A stretch of 64,000 bases of DNA from Leisingera sp. ANG1 (lineage in GTDB: Bacteria; Pseudomonadota; Alphaproteobacteria; Rhodobacterales; Rhodobacteraceae): contig NZ_AFCF02000003.1 in assembly GCF_000203975.2 (NCBI RefSeq), positions 7,327 through 71,326 of the forward strand. Reading direction: 5' to 3'. Made by a program: the position numbers and the translations under genes. The notes beneath the pieces were generated by a model. That model was not told the DNA's origin, ran no database searches, and saw only the letters and a program-made list of their open reading frames with translations. This document shows positions 53,939-62,992 of this stretch, piece by piece (the stretch's first letter is position 1; every line of letters begins with the position of its first letter).

Positions 53939-54877
53939 ATGGCGGATATTACACACACAGCGGTGCTGGGCGCCGGCACCATCGGCGCCAGCTGGGCGGC
54001 GCTGTTCCTGGCCTCTGGCCGGTCGGTTGCGGTCTACGACCCTGCCGAAGGCACTCAGGGCGCCGTGCAAGCCTACATCGATCAGGCTTGGGAGGCCATG
54101 AGCGAACTGGGGCTGACCGCGCGGGGAAACCGGGACCGGATCACCTTTGCGCGTTCAGCGCGAGAGGCGGTTGAAGACGCTGGTTTCATTCAGGAAAACG
54201 TGCCCGAACGGCTGCCGGTCAAACATGCGCTCTTTGCCGAAATCGAGCCGGTAATTGCTCCGGATGCTATTGTGGCAAGTTCTGCCTCCGGTTTGACGCT
54301 TGGCCAGATGCAGGCCGGCTGGCAAAACCCCGGCCGGTTCATTCTGGGCCACCCCTTCAATCCTCCGCATCTGATCCCCCTGGTTGAGGTGATGGGAAAC
54401 GGCCTGACTGATCCGGACGCAGTGCCGGCAGCTGTGCGGTTTTACAAGGATATCGGCAAGGTCACCATCCGGGTGAAAAAGGAAGTACCCGGCCACGTCG
54501 CCAACCGGTTGCAGGCAGCAGTCTGGCGCGAGGCGATCCATCTGGTGCAGACTGGCGTGGCCAGTGTGGGCGATGTCGACAAGGCGATGTCGGCAGGGCC
54601 TGGTCTGCGGTGGGCGGCGATGGGGCCGACAACCCTGTTCAGCCTTGGCGCAGGATCCGGCGGGCTGCCGGCATTCTGCGATCATTTCGCTGATACGTTC
54701 AACGGCTGGTGGGATGACCTCGGCAAGCCTAAGCTGACCTCTGAAATATCAGAAATGCTCGCAGAGGGTTTAGCCAGCGCAAATGGCGATACGTCAATGG
54801 AAAGACTGGCAGCACTCCGAGACCTGAAGATTGTAAAAATGCAAGTGGCTTTGGCAAGCGTGAAAGAGGTCGAGTAA
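53939..54877 (+). CDS. Carnitine 3-dehydrogenase-like (3-hydroxyacyl-CoA dehydrogenase family)
   Basis: 312 residues: NAD motif LGAGTIGASWAALFLASG, the mid-domain SSASGLTLGQMQ, catalytic-histidine region GHPFNPPHLIPLVEVMG and SAGPGLRWAAMGP. The last two strings are typical of L-carnitine dehydrogenases, which oxidise carnitine to 3-dehydrocarnitine without CoA. It is the last gene of the operon, 19 bases after the SDR. With BKACE it gives the two-step carnitine route to betaine. Ordinary 3-hydroxybutyryl-CoA dehydrogenase is the less likely alternative. Confidence 0.85.
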   Translation: MADITHTAVLGAGTIGASWAALFLASGRSVAVYDPAEGTQGAVQAYIDQAWEAMSELGLTARGNRDRITFARSAREAVEDAGFIQENVPERLPVKHALFAEIEPVIAPDAIVASSASGLTLGQMQAGWQNPGRFILGHPFNPPHLIPLVEVMGNGLTDPDAVPAAVRFYKDIGKVTIRVKKEVPGHVANRLQAAVWREAIHLVQTGVASVGDVDKAMSAGPGLRWAAMGPTTLFSLGAGSGGLPAFCDHFADTFNGWWDDLGKPKLTSEISEMLAEGLASANGDTSMERLAALRDLKIVKMQVALASVKEVE

Positions 54878-55019
54878 ACCCGGAAGGAAAAATTCGGGAT
54901 GTGGAATTGCCGCTAACTCACCATGCCCGATTGCGGAACTGCAGCCCCGGCGCTGTTGCGCAAATCCGGGTCTGAGGGCAGCCCCACTTTCCCCGGACGG
55001 ATTTACTCTACGGGCCCTG

Positions 55020-55785
55020 TGACAGGTATACCGAGAGCGGTGCAGCCGTTCAGAACGGCGATGCGAACTTAAAGCTCGGCGACCTGGCGTTCGAAGCCTT
55101 TTGCCATCAGGGATTGGCCGAGCAGCTTGATGCAGTTCATCTTTGACTCGACCCGGCTCGGGCGGTGAAATCCGCTCCACGCCGCCAAGATGGCGCGGCC
55201 GGGATACTTTGATGCGCGCAGGACTTCGTTTCGTGCCTCCGCGCCCGGGCTCGTTGGCTTCCTGGGAGTGGCATTTTTGCGGGGCGGGATAACAGCGTCG
55301 GAACCACGGGCGGCAATCGTCTCGTGGCATCATAGGCCCCGTCGGCGATCACGGAACCAATCTCTTCGCCTGCCGGGCAGGGGCTGTGTTTCTTGCGCCA
55401 AATGCGCGGCTTGGGGCCACCCGCTGCCCGGCAGTGTATCACGCAGTGATGTCCCGAGAGGGGATCAGCAGATTCAGCGGACCCGCGCCGCCACGGAACG
55501 GGACAGCCACGTTCAACTTTCGTGGCGGCGACACAGTGTACTGAAGTCCGGCACGGCCCAGCCCAGACCGGCCAGCCGCAGCAGGTTTTGTACGAAGCCC
55601 GCCGTCTGCCTCAGTGGCATCCCGAACAGTACTTTCAGGGTTAGACAGGTTTGGATCGCGGCGCCGCTGAACTGGCACCGGCGGCCGCGCTTGCCGGCCG
55701 GCGGCGGCGTCCAGGTCATCCTCGGATCAAACCAGATGGTCAGAGATCCGCGTTGCTTCCAGGGAGCAAATTGGGCTGATGCCGC
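55020..55785 (-). pseudogene. IS5-family transposase remnant
   Basis: Read on the minus strand the piece starts near 55785 with KQRGSLTIWFDP and AAIQTCLTLKVLFGMPLRQT, continues in a second frame with VPFRGGAGPLNLLI, then ADGAYD, and ends with SRVESKMNCIKLLGQ, MAKGFERQVAEL and ALGIPV. These are the order and motifs of IS5-type DDE transposases. Frames change at least twice and a stop (TAA) interrupts AEL-VRIAVLNG near 55073. No intact gene remains. It separates the carnitine operon from the second TRAP cluster. Confidence 0.85.
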
Positions 55786-55863
55786 AAATTCACCGCGCCG
55801 GGCGCGAATGGCTGTCCTCCGGGACAGAGGCCGTTCGCCTGGTCGGGCTTGGACTAGCATTGA

Positions 55864-55990
55864 GCGGGACTTTGCTGCCGTTGCCTTTTCGGATGTTTGC
55901 CGACGCCGCATCTGCTCGCAGATGCGGCCCGCTCATCGCTGCGTTGCAGCCAATGAAGTCAGAGTGGTTATTCAAAGCTTCGTCGATGCC
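55864..55990 (+). repeat. Dispersed intergenic repeat, copy C
   Basis: Aligns over about 125 bases with 11268-11395, starting GCGGGACTTTGCTGCC and including GCAGATGCGG and GCTCATCGCTGCG. It lies just upstream of the transposase remnant and within the 1.3 kb gene-free stretch 54878-56154, which holds nothing else I can name. Confidence 0.7.
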
Positions 55991-56154
55991 GAATTCTCAA
56001 ACCGTCTTTTCGCTGGATTGCCCCATCTGAACTGGTCCACCGCAAGGTTTAGAAAACGGAGGACTGAGAATGGCGAACTAGCGACACAAGCCAGAGGAAA
56101 TAGTTCAAAAGCTGCGGCAGGTTGATGTGCTTGTCGGACAACTGCCTTTGATAG

Positions 56155-56853
56155 TCAAAGGTCTGTTTCTCTGAACATGAACTTCTTGATGCGGGCATAG
56201 CCATAACCGATGTGAATGCGCTGGATGTATCCGACGGCCAGGATGTCATTCTCTGCCAGCGCGTTTTCGAGATCCACAAGCTCGGCAACCAAAGCATCGG
56301 CCACTTCAGCACCAGCGCGGTCGACAACCCTGTGCCAGGTGCTGGCGGCCTGATAATAGGCCTGGGTCCAGAAGGAACGCAGGACCGAGTTTCCGATCAG
56401 ATCGCTGATCAGCGTGTTCAGCTGATCATTGACGATGACATATTGCCGGGAGTCGACTTGGTCGCCGAGTAGATGGGCCTGCTGCAGCAAGTCCCGGGCG
56501 CGGTCCTGGTGGCTCTCTTCGATCTGCGCGGGTGTTGTTGCGCCGATCAAGGCGGCCAGATGCAGCCGCATTTCGTAGACTTGCGCAATCTTCTGCGGCG
56601 GCAGCTCCATCACCACATTGCCGACGCCGTTGATCGTTTCCACCAGCCCGAGGTGGTTGATCCGGCTGATGGCATCGCGCACCGGCGTTCGACTGACGCC
56701 GAACTCCTTGGCCAGTTCCGCCTCCTTCAACCGGTCGCCGGGGGTGTATTCAAGGAAGCAGATCCGCTTGAGGATCAGGCGCTGAATGTCCTCGACACCA
56801 GGCTTGCGGTCGCCCCAACCGGGCGGTGTCAGTAATGTGGCATCTGCAGACAA
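56155..56853 (-). CDS. GntR-family regulator (FCD subfamily)
   Basis: 232 residues: GntR winged helix (IQRLILKRICFLEYTPGDRL, AELAKEFGVSRTPVRDAISRI) and an all-helical FCD ligand-binding domain. GGGAGCCG stands upstream of the ATG. It lies 75 bases downstream of the maleate-isomerase-like gene and near a TRAP operon; FCD regulators commonly sense organic acids taken up by such transporters. Confidence 0.92.
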   Translation of the reverse strand: MSADATLLTPPGWGDRKPGVEDIQRLILKRICFLEYTPGDRLKEAELAKEFGVSRTPVRDAISRINHLGLVETINGVGNVVMELPPQKIAQVYEMRLHLAALIGATTPAQIEESHQDRARDLLQQAHLLGDQVDSRQYVIVNDQLNTLISDLIGNSVLRSFWTQAYYQAASTWHRVVDRAGAEVADALVAELVDLENALAENDILAVGYIQRIHIGYGYARIKKFMFRETDL

Positions 56854-56927
56854 GGCGGCTCCCTTTCCTGAGCGGCTTCGGGTCCTGCAGTACTAGCAAG
56901 GCTGTTTGCAGCAAAGAAGAGGCGATT

Positions 56928-57653
56928 TCAGTGATCCCGGAGCAGCCGCCCGTATCCCTCGATACGGTCCGGAAGGCCGGCCAGGCGCAGAACGTGCCAC
57001 ATCATCGCCTGGTTGGAGCAGATCACCGGCTTGCCTAGACGCTGCTCCAGCCGGTCAACGATCTCCAGCGACCGCAGCGCGCCGCAGCTGATGAACAGCG
57101 CGTCGCTGTCCGGCGTGTCCGCCTGCCGGGCGAATTCTGCCAGATACTCCGGGCTGACCCGAACCATATCGCTGTCTTTCTCGAGTTGCAGCCCCTGGAT
57201 CTGCGTCACCTGGAACCCCGCGTTTTCAAGGTATTGGACCTCCTGGCGGTTAATCTCTTCCAGATAGGGCGTTGCCACGGCAATACGTCTTGCAGCTATC
57301 GCCCGCAATGCCGCAATCACCGCTGTGATCAGGCTGGTGGGCTTGGCATTCGGCGCCCCCTTGGACAGTTCGGCGGCGACGCGGTCCTCACCAATCACTA
57401 GGCTTCCAGAGGTGCAGCCATAGCAGATCACATCAAGACTGCCGTCCGGCAGCAGCGTCGCAGAGGCACGAGCCAGATCCCCGGCGTGGCGGCTGAGACT
57501 GGCGGCCGTGATGCTGTCTTCGATCCAGGCACGGGTGAAATGCAGCCCGATCCCGTCAGGGCAAAGCTGGAACATATCCCTCTCGATTGTCTGCTCGGTG
57601 GCGAGCAGCACAAAGCCGATTTTCGCTCGGTGATGGCGGCCTTTATCAAACAT
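56928..57653 (-). CDS. Maleate isomerase/arylmalonate decarboxylase-like protein
   Basis: 241 residues of the Asp/Glu racemase superfamily, with the two cysteines in ICYGCTSGSLVIGED and FISCGALRSLEIVDRLE, as in maleate isomerase and arylmalonate decarboxylase. I chose ATG 57653 (MFDKGRHH), with AAGGAGAG seven bases before it. Divergent from the TRAP operon across about 165 bases and upstream of the GntR gene on the same strand. The second racemase-superfamily gene near a TRAP operon in this window. Substrate not evident. Confidence 0.85.
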   Translation of the reverse strand: MFDKGRHHRAKIGFVLLATEQTIERDMFQLCPDGIGLHFTRAWIEDSITAASLSRHAGDLARASATLLPDGSLDVICYGCTSGSLVIGEDRVAAELSKGAPNAKPTSLITAVIAALRAIAARRIAVATPYLEEINRQEVQYLENAGFQVTQIQGLQLEKDSDMVRVSPEYLAEFARQADTPDSDALFISCGALRSLEIVDRLEQRLGKPVICSNQAMMWHVLRLAGLPDRIEGYGRLLRDH

Positions 57654-57819
57654 TTTTCTCTCCTTGAATTCGATGTGATGCATGCAGCAAAATCAAAATT
57701 GGACGAATTATTGCGAAAAATCAGGTATTGACGCAACAGCTGTATGCAGCTTAGCAAATTGATCAGGCCGATATTTCGATTCGAGCCGCGACTGAAACAC
57801 GAACAGGGAGGAAACCTTC

Positions 57820-58824
57820 GTGGGGATCGCAACATTTTTCAAAGCGGGTGCCGCTGCCGCAGGAATGCTGGCCGCGACGCTGCCGGCCGCGCATGCCGAA
57901 GACATCATTCTGGGCCATGTGATGGACACCCAGCACATTTTTCACCAAGTCTCCGAGCGTTTCTCGGCGCGGCTGGATGAGCTGTCCGGCGGTGAGCTGA
58001 ACGTCGACTACCACCCGGGCGGCGATCTGGGTGACTGGACCTCGATTGTCGAGCAGGTGTCGCAGGGCGCGGTGCAGATGACCATGTCCTGGAACCATTC
58101 GGAACTGGACCCGCGCTGGGACGTCTCTGTCCTGGGCTATGTCGCCAGCGACTGGGAAACCGGGCGCGAGATCTATGGCCCGGGTTCGGTGATGAACGGT
58201 GTCTATGACGGCATCATGAACGATCTGGGTATGGTGCTCTTGGGAACCATTCCAACCGATTTCACTGGATTCGTAGTGCGCAAGGGCGTCGACGTGCCGA
58301 CCAATTTCCCAGACGAGGCCCAGGGCTTCAAGATGCGGGTGCCGGGCATGCCGATGGCGATCGAGCGCTACAAGGCCACCGGCTTTGCACCCGTCCCGAT
58401 GGCCTTCAGCGAGGTGCATACAGCGCTGCAGACCGGCGCCATCGACGGCCGCGCCTATTCGCCGCCGTCCGAAGTGCTGCTGTTCAAGGATGTGGTCAGC
58501 GCTTACGTCTTCACCCGCGAAAACTTCGAGCATACTTTCTGGACCGCCAACAAGCGCTGGTTCGATGGCCTGAGCGAAGAACAGCAGGGCTGGATCCGCA
58601 CCGCCGCGGATGAGGCCGTGACCTGGGCCTGGGAAAACGCCGAAGCCGAAAGCCCCAAGTGGTTTGCCCAGATGACAGAGGCCGGCATCGAGGTTGTCGA
58701 GCTGACGCCCGAGCAGCTGGACGCTTACCGCCAGCAGGTGACCGCGGTGGAATACCCCTACATGGAGCAGATCATCGGCGCCGAAGTGATGGGCCAGATC
58801 AAGGCTGCCGCTGGCAGCAACTGA
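57820..58824 (+). CDS. dctP: TRAP transporter substrate-binding protein (DctP)
   Basis: 334 residues from GTG 57820 with GGGAGG upstream. Signal peptide to AHAE (about residue 27), then the DctP fold with GFKMRVPGMPMAIERYKATGF (Arg in the carboxylate-binding position) and AFSEVHTALQTGAIDG. First gene of the second TRAP operon, followed by a strong hairpin before dctQ. A ligand with a carboxylate is expected; the downstream hydrolases suggest an amide- or ureido-bearing acid. Confidence 0.93.
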   Translation: MGIATFFKAGAAAAGMLAATLPAAHAEDIILGHVMDTQHIFHQVSERFSARLDELSGGELNVDYHPGGDLGDWTSIVEQVSQGAVQMTMSWNHSELDPRWDVSVLGYVASDWETGREIYGPGSVMNGVYDGIMNDLGMVLLGTIPTDFTGFVVRKGVDVPTNFPDEAQGFKMRVPGMPMAIERYKATGFAPVPMAFSEVHTALQTGAIDGRAYSPPSEVLLFKDVVSAYVFTRENFEHTFWTANKRWFDGLSEEQQGWIRTAADEAVTWAWENAEAESPKWFAQMTEAGIEVVELTPEQLDAYRQQVTAVEYPYMEQIIGAEVMGQIKAAAGSN

Positions 58825-58834
58825 TCCATCCCCC

Positions 58835-58863
58835 TCTGCGCCCGCCTCTCCCGCGGGCGCAGA
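58835..58863 (+). terminator. Intercistronic hairpin between dctP and dctQ
   Basis: Perfect eleven-base stem TCTGCGCCCGC / GCGGGCGCAGA with a seven-base loop, 10 bases after the dctP stop. No T run; likely raises the level of binding protein over permease, as the hairpin at 29980-30009 may do. Confidence 0.7.
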
Positions 58864-58896
58864 CCCCTTTCATGCACTGACCAGGGAGGAGAGCGC

Positions 58897-59502
58897 ATGA
58901 CCAAAGAGCTTCTGCATACGGACAGTCTGGACAATGTCCTGACCCCGGAACCGATCATGCCGGCAGGCGGCGACGCTGCAGCGCCGGTCTACCGCGGCCT
59001 TGGCGGGCTTTATGCCATCGAGGACAAGGCAGCACTCTTGATGCGGGTAATCCTGTTCGCCGCCATGATCGCGCTGGGGCTTTTGATGGCGGCTCAGGTG
59101 TTCATGCGCTACGTGATCGCCTCGCCCTTCCTAGGGATCGAGGAGCTGGCGCCGATGCTGGCCCTGTGGATCTACTTCATCGGCATGGCCTATTGCACCC
59201 GCGAGCGTGACCATATCGAGGGCGGCGTGCTGACCCTGCTGACGCAGAACCGCAAGACCCTGCTGTCTGTCCGCCTGTTCGGCACCCTATGCTGTCTGGT
59301 GACGGTTCTGGTCTTCGCCTGGTTTGCCTGGGATTTCGCAGCCTACAACCTCTCCCTGAACCGCAAGAGCACCTACATGCGGCTGCCCAAATACATCTGG
59401 GATTTCAGCATGGTCTCCGGCTTTGCGCTGATGATCCTCTACCTGGTTCTGCAATTTTTTCTCGAAGCGCGCGCGCTTGTGACCGGACAGGGCGGAGACT
59501 GA
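58897..59502 (+). CDS. dctQ: TRAP transporter small permease (DctQ)
   Basis: 201 residues with a longer hydrophilic N-terminus (about 45 residues) and four membrane helices. The family motif region is FLGIEELAPMLALWIYFIGMAYCTRERDH. GGGAGGAGA precedes the ATG. It ends four bases before dctM. Confidence 0.93.
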   Translation: MTKELLHTDSLDNVLTPEPIMPAGGDAAAPVYRGLGGLYAIEDKAALLMRVILFAAMIALGLLMAAQVFMRYVIASPFLGIEELAPMLALWIYFIGMAYCTRERDHIEGGVLTLLTQNRKTLLSVRLFGTLCCLVTVLVFAWFAWDFAAYNLSLNRKSTYMRLPKYIWDFSMVSGFALMILYLVLQFFLEARALVTGQGGD

Positions 59503-59506
59503 CCTC

Positions 59507-60802
59507 ATGACCTTCTTCCTCATTGCCTTCCTGGCCATCATCTTCCTGTTGCTGATTGAGGTTCCGGTCGGGTTCGCCTTCGGCGCCGGGGCGCTTGGCT
59601 ACGGGCTGATGTCCGGCACCAATATCTCCTTCCATGCCGGCTACGGCTATTCTCAGGTCAGCGCTTTCTCGCTGCTGGCAATCCCGCTGTTCATCCTGTC
59701 CGGCACGCTGATGGGCGCCTCCGGCATCTCCGAGCGGCTGTTGAACTTCGTCAATTCCTTTGTCGGCCGCACCAAGGGGGGCTTGGGCGCGGTGACCGTG
59801 CTGACCTGCGCCCTGTTCGGAGCAATTTCGGGCAGTGCTTCGGCCGCCATCGCCGCCATTGGCAAGATCATGGTGCCGCGGATGATCAAGGAGGGCTACC
59901 CGCCCGGCCATGCCACCGCGCTTGTTGCTGTGTCCTCGGTGCTGGCGCTGATGATCCCGCCTTCGATCCCGATGATCGTTTTCGCCATTGCAATCAGGGA
60001 GTCTGTCGCCAAGTGCTTCCTCGCCACGATGGGGCCGGGCGTGCTGCTGGCGCTGATCTACTGCGGGCTGAACTTCTTTTTCCTGCGCAATAACACAACC
60101 ATCACAACGGCACCCAAACTGCCGATGCGTGAAACCCTGGCCGAGGCTGCACATACAGGCAAGAAAGCCAGCCTGGCCATCATCATGCCGGTGATCGTTC
60201 TGGGCGGCATCTACAGCGGCATCGCCACCCCGACCGAGGCAGGCGCGGTGGCACTGGTCTACACGCTGATCGTGGGCATTGCGATCTACCGCTCGCTGCC
60301 GATGCAGATGCTGTTTAACTCCACCGTCGAGGCGGCGCGGCTGACCGGTGCGATCCTGATGGTGCTGTTCTTTCTGTTCGTGATGAGCCGCGGCATGGTG
60401 CTAGCCAAGGTGCCGACCCAGTTTGCCGACCTGCTGCTGACGATTTCAGACAACAAGATCGTGATCCTGCTGCTGATCAACCTGCTGCTGCTGATCATGG
60501 GGATGATCATCGACGATGTCTCCGGCGGCGTGCTGGCAGCCATCATCCTTCTGCCCGTCACCCAGAAAATCGGCCTGGACCCGATCCACTTTGCTGCCAT
60601 CGTCGGCACCAACCTGGGGCTGGGCAATATCTCCCCGCCCTGCGCCCCGCTGCTCTACATGGCCGGCGGCGTCACCCGCCAACCGCTGTCGGTTTATGTC
60701 GGCCCGACGATGAAGTTCCTGCTTCTGGGGCATTTTCCGATGGTCCTGATCGTGACCTTCGTGCCGCCAGTAGCCCTGTATCTGCCGGGGCTGCTGGACT
60801 GA
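59507..60802 (+). CDS. dctM: TRAP transporter large permease (DctM)
   Basis: 431 residues with about twelve membrane helices and the marks LFGAISGSASAAIAAIG, LMIPPSIPMIVFAIAIRESV and GGIYSGIATPTEAGAVAL. Carries the sodium-coupled transport step. Followed after 49 bases by the M24 gene with its own ribosome binding site; the operon probably continues. Confidence 0.95.
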   Translation: MTFFLIAFLAIIFLLLIEVPVGFAFGAGALGYGLMSGTNISFHAGYGYSQVSAFSLLAIPLFILSGTLMGASGISERLLNFVNSFVGRTKGGLGAVTVLTCALFGAISGSASAAIAAIGKIMVPRMIKEGYPPGHATALVAVSSVLALMIPPSIPMIVFAIAIRESVAKCFLATMGPGVLLALIYCGLNFFFLRNNTTITTAPKLPMRETLAEAAHTGKKASLAIIMPVIVLGGIYSGIATPTEAGAVALVYTLIVGIAIYRSLPMQMLFNSTVEAARLTGAILMVLFFLFVMSRGMVLAKVPTQFADLLLTISDNKIVILLLINLLLLIMGMIIDDVSGGVLAAIILLPVTQKIGLDPIHFAAIVGTNLGLGNISPPCAPLLYMAGGVTRQPLSVYVGPTMKFLLLGHFPMVLIVTFVPPVALYLPGLLD

Positions 60803-60851
60803 TCCGTCCACAGTCCACCCCTCAATCCACCTAACAGAAGGAAGTCAGCAC

Positions 60852-62009
60852 ATGCTGGAAGAAGCCAAGAAACGCACCCTCATCCTGCAGGACCGCATGC
60901 GCCAGGCAGGTATCGGCAAAGCCGTGTTCACCGATGAAAGCTCGATCGCCTACCTGGCGGGCTTCTGGGGCTATCTCGGGATCGAATTCGGCCGTCCCTC
61001 AATGCTGGTGGTCGATGCGCAGGACGCGCCGGTTGTCATCACCCCGCTGATGGAATCCGAGATGGTGGCAGAAATGACCTGGGTCGAGGATGTGCAGACC
61101 TGGGAAGACATCGGCCCGCGCAGCTGGGGCCGCGCCCTGGCCAATGCCCTGGGTGAGAGCCCCAAGGAGATCTGGATCGAACGCGGCACCATCCCCGCGA
61201 TCGTGCGCAACCACTTGGATGACACCTATCCCGGCGTGCCGCTGCGGGATATCTCGCCGGTGCTTGGTGCCATGCGCACCATCAAGACACCGTTTGAAAT
61301 CGGCGTCATGAAAGAAGCCGGGCAGATCGCCGGCGCAATGATGGCAGCGGCGCATGACAGCTTGCGGGAAGGCGCACAGGAGTATGAATCCGCGCTCGCC
61401 GTGATCGAAGCAGGCTCACGCAAGGCGGCCTCCTTCTTGACGGACAAGGGCTGGGACCGCTTCGTCTCGCCGATGATCCACAACCTGCAGATCCTGCAGA
61501 GCGGCACCGATGCCTCCATGGTGCACCGCCGCGCCAGCGTCAAAGCCTATGAAAAATTCGATCCGGTCTATTTCTGTTTCTGCAACATGGCGCAGTTCAA
61601 GCAGTACAAGCTGGGCTTCGACCGCATGTTCCACATCGGCGATGTGACCGACCAGGCACGTGATGTGCAGGAGGCTGCCATTGAAGCGCAGCAAGCCGCG
61701 ATTGCTGCCATGCGCCCGGGCGTTTTGGCCGAGGATGTCGCCGCCGCGGCCAATGAGGTCTACCGCGCGCGCGGATATGAGACCGGCTACCGCACCGGCC
61801 GTTCCATCGGTGTCGCCTATCTGGAGGCACCGGAGCTGAAGGAAGGCGACAAGACTGTTCTGCAGCCGGGCATGACCTTTGCGGTCGATGGCGGCATTTC
61901 GGTGGACGGTCTGACCGCGGGCCGGATCGGCGACTCGGTTGTGGTGACTGAAACCGGCATTGAATACATCACCAGCTATCCCCGCGAAATCCTGCTGAGC
62001 AAGGGCTGA
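60852..62009 (+). CDS. Creatinase-like M24 family protein lacking metal ligands
   Basis: 385 residues with an N-terminal creatinase-type domain and a C-terminal pita-bread domain. In aminopeptidase P the second domain carries Asp, Asp, His, Glu, Glu for two metals. Here the matching places read CFCNMAQFKQY (241-251), GRSIG (316-320), AVDGG (344-348) and RIGDSVVVT (from 358), so none of the set is intact. Creatinase likewise works without metal, so a C-N hydrolase such as creatinase, or an ectoine-hydrolase-type relative, is more likely than a peptidase. AAGGAAG precedes the ATG. It sits between a TRAP operon and a nitrilase-type gene. Confidence 0.8.
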   Translation: MLEEAKKRTLILQDRMRQAGIGKAVFTDESSIAYLAGFWGYLGIEFGRPSMLVVDAQDAPVVITPLMESEMVAEMTWVEDVQTWEDIGPRSWGRALANALGESPKEIWIERGTIPAIVRNHLDDTYPGVPLRDISPVLGAMRTIKTPFEIGVMKEAGQIAGAMMAAAHDSLREGAQEYESALAVIEAGSRKAASFLTDKGWDRFVSPMIHNLQILQSGTDASMVHRRASVKAYEKFDPVYFCFCNMAQFKQYKLGFDRMFHIGDVTDQARDVQEAAIEAQQAAIAAMRPGVLAEDVAAAANEVYRARGYETGYRTGRSIGVAYLEAPELKEGDKTVLQPGMTFAVDGGISVDGLTAGRIGDSVVVTETGIEYITSYPREILLSKG

Positions 62010-62012
62010 GCC

Positions 62013-62807
62013 ATGACAGGCAACCTGAATATCGCAGTTGCCCAAAGCCCTGCGGACCTTGACGGTCCGCAGGCGCGGCTGGCGTGGCTTGGCAGCTGTC
62101 TGACCCGGCTGCAAGGGCAGCACACCGATCTGCTGGTGCTGCCTGAGCTGTTTCTGACCGGATATAACATCGGCAGCCGGGTTTCGGACTGGGCGGAACC
62201 AGCAGACGGTCCATCGGCGCAGGTGGTCGCGGAACTCGCCCGGGAGCACCAGGTGGCGATCCACTACGGATTTGCGGAGCAATCTGGCGGTGACCTGTTT
62301 AACTCAGCCTCGTGCATCGGCAAGGATGGAAACCTGCTGGCAAGCCACCGCAAACTGCTGCTGCCTCCTGGCTTTGAAGGGGACCATTTCAGCCCTGGCG
62401 AAACCTACACGCTGTTCGAGCTGGAAGGGTTCAAAGCTGCCACACTGATCTGCTATGACGCCGAGTTCCCTGAAACCTTCCGGGCGGTTGCTCAAGCCGG
62501 GGCAGAGCTGGTTCTGGTTCCCACCGCTTTGGGCGCGCAATGGGGTGTGGTGGCAAACACCGTCATCCCTGCGCGCGCGTTCGAAAACGGGGTGTTCGTT
62601 TGCTACGCAAATTCCTGCGGGCATGAAAATGGTATGGACTATTTCGGGGGCAGCTGTGTCGTCGCGCCCAATGGGCAGGACTTGGCCAGAGCAGGGACGG
62701 GCGAAGAATTGTTGAAGGCACGCATGGGAAAAGGCGCGGTTCCAATGGCCCAATCCCGATTGCCATACCTGACCGACCGGCTAAAACTCCCCGATCTGAT
62801 CAACTGA
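62013..62807 (+). CDS. Carbon-nitrogen hydrolase (nitrilase superfamily)
   Basis: 264 residues with the catalytic Glu45 (LPELFLTGY), Lys114 (SHRKLLLPPG) and Cys147 (LICYDAEFPE). Members hydrolyse amides or N-carbamoyl groups. It begins four bases after the M24 stop, so the two should act in series on the imported compound: a C-N bond split by the M24 protein, then deamidation or decarbamoylation here. Confidence 0.92.
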   Translation: MTGNLNIAVAQSPADLDGPQARLAWLGSCLTRLQGQHTDLLVLPELFLTGYNIGSRVSDWAEPADGPSAQVVAELAREHQVAIHYGFAEQSGGDLFNSASCIGKDGNLLASHRKLLLPPGFEGDHFSPGETYTLFELEGFKAATLICYDAEFPETFRAVAQAGAELVLVPTALGAQWGVVANTVIPARAFENGVFVCYANSCGHENGMDYFGGSCVVAPNGQDLARAGTGEELLKARMGKGAVPMAQSRLPYLTDRLKLPDLIN

Positions 62808-62992
62808 AAAGATGAATGGAACCTGGCGATTGGCCATTTGTGCAACAAAAGAGGTTCACTGACTTCGAAATGGCTGAACTGGCGTACTGAATGGGAGAGT
62901 CTCCAATCGGACCGTGTCAGCCAATTCGTTTGAGTTTTCCTTCAGCACTTCGGCAACCGGAAAGTGATCGTGGCAGTCATACTTGAATGAGA

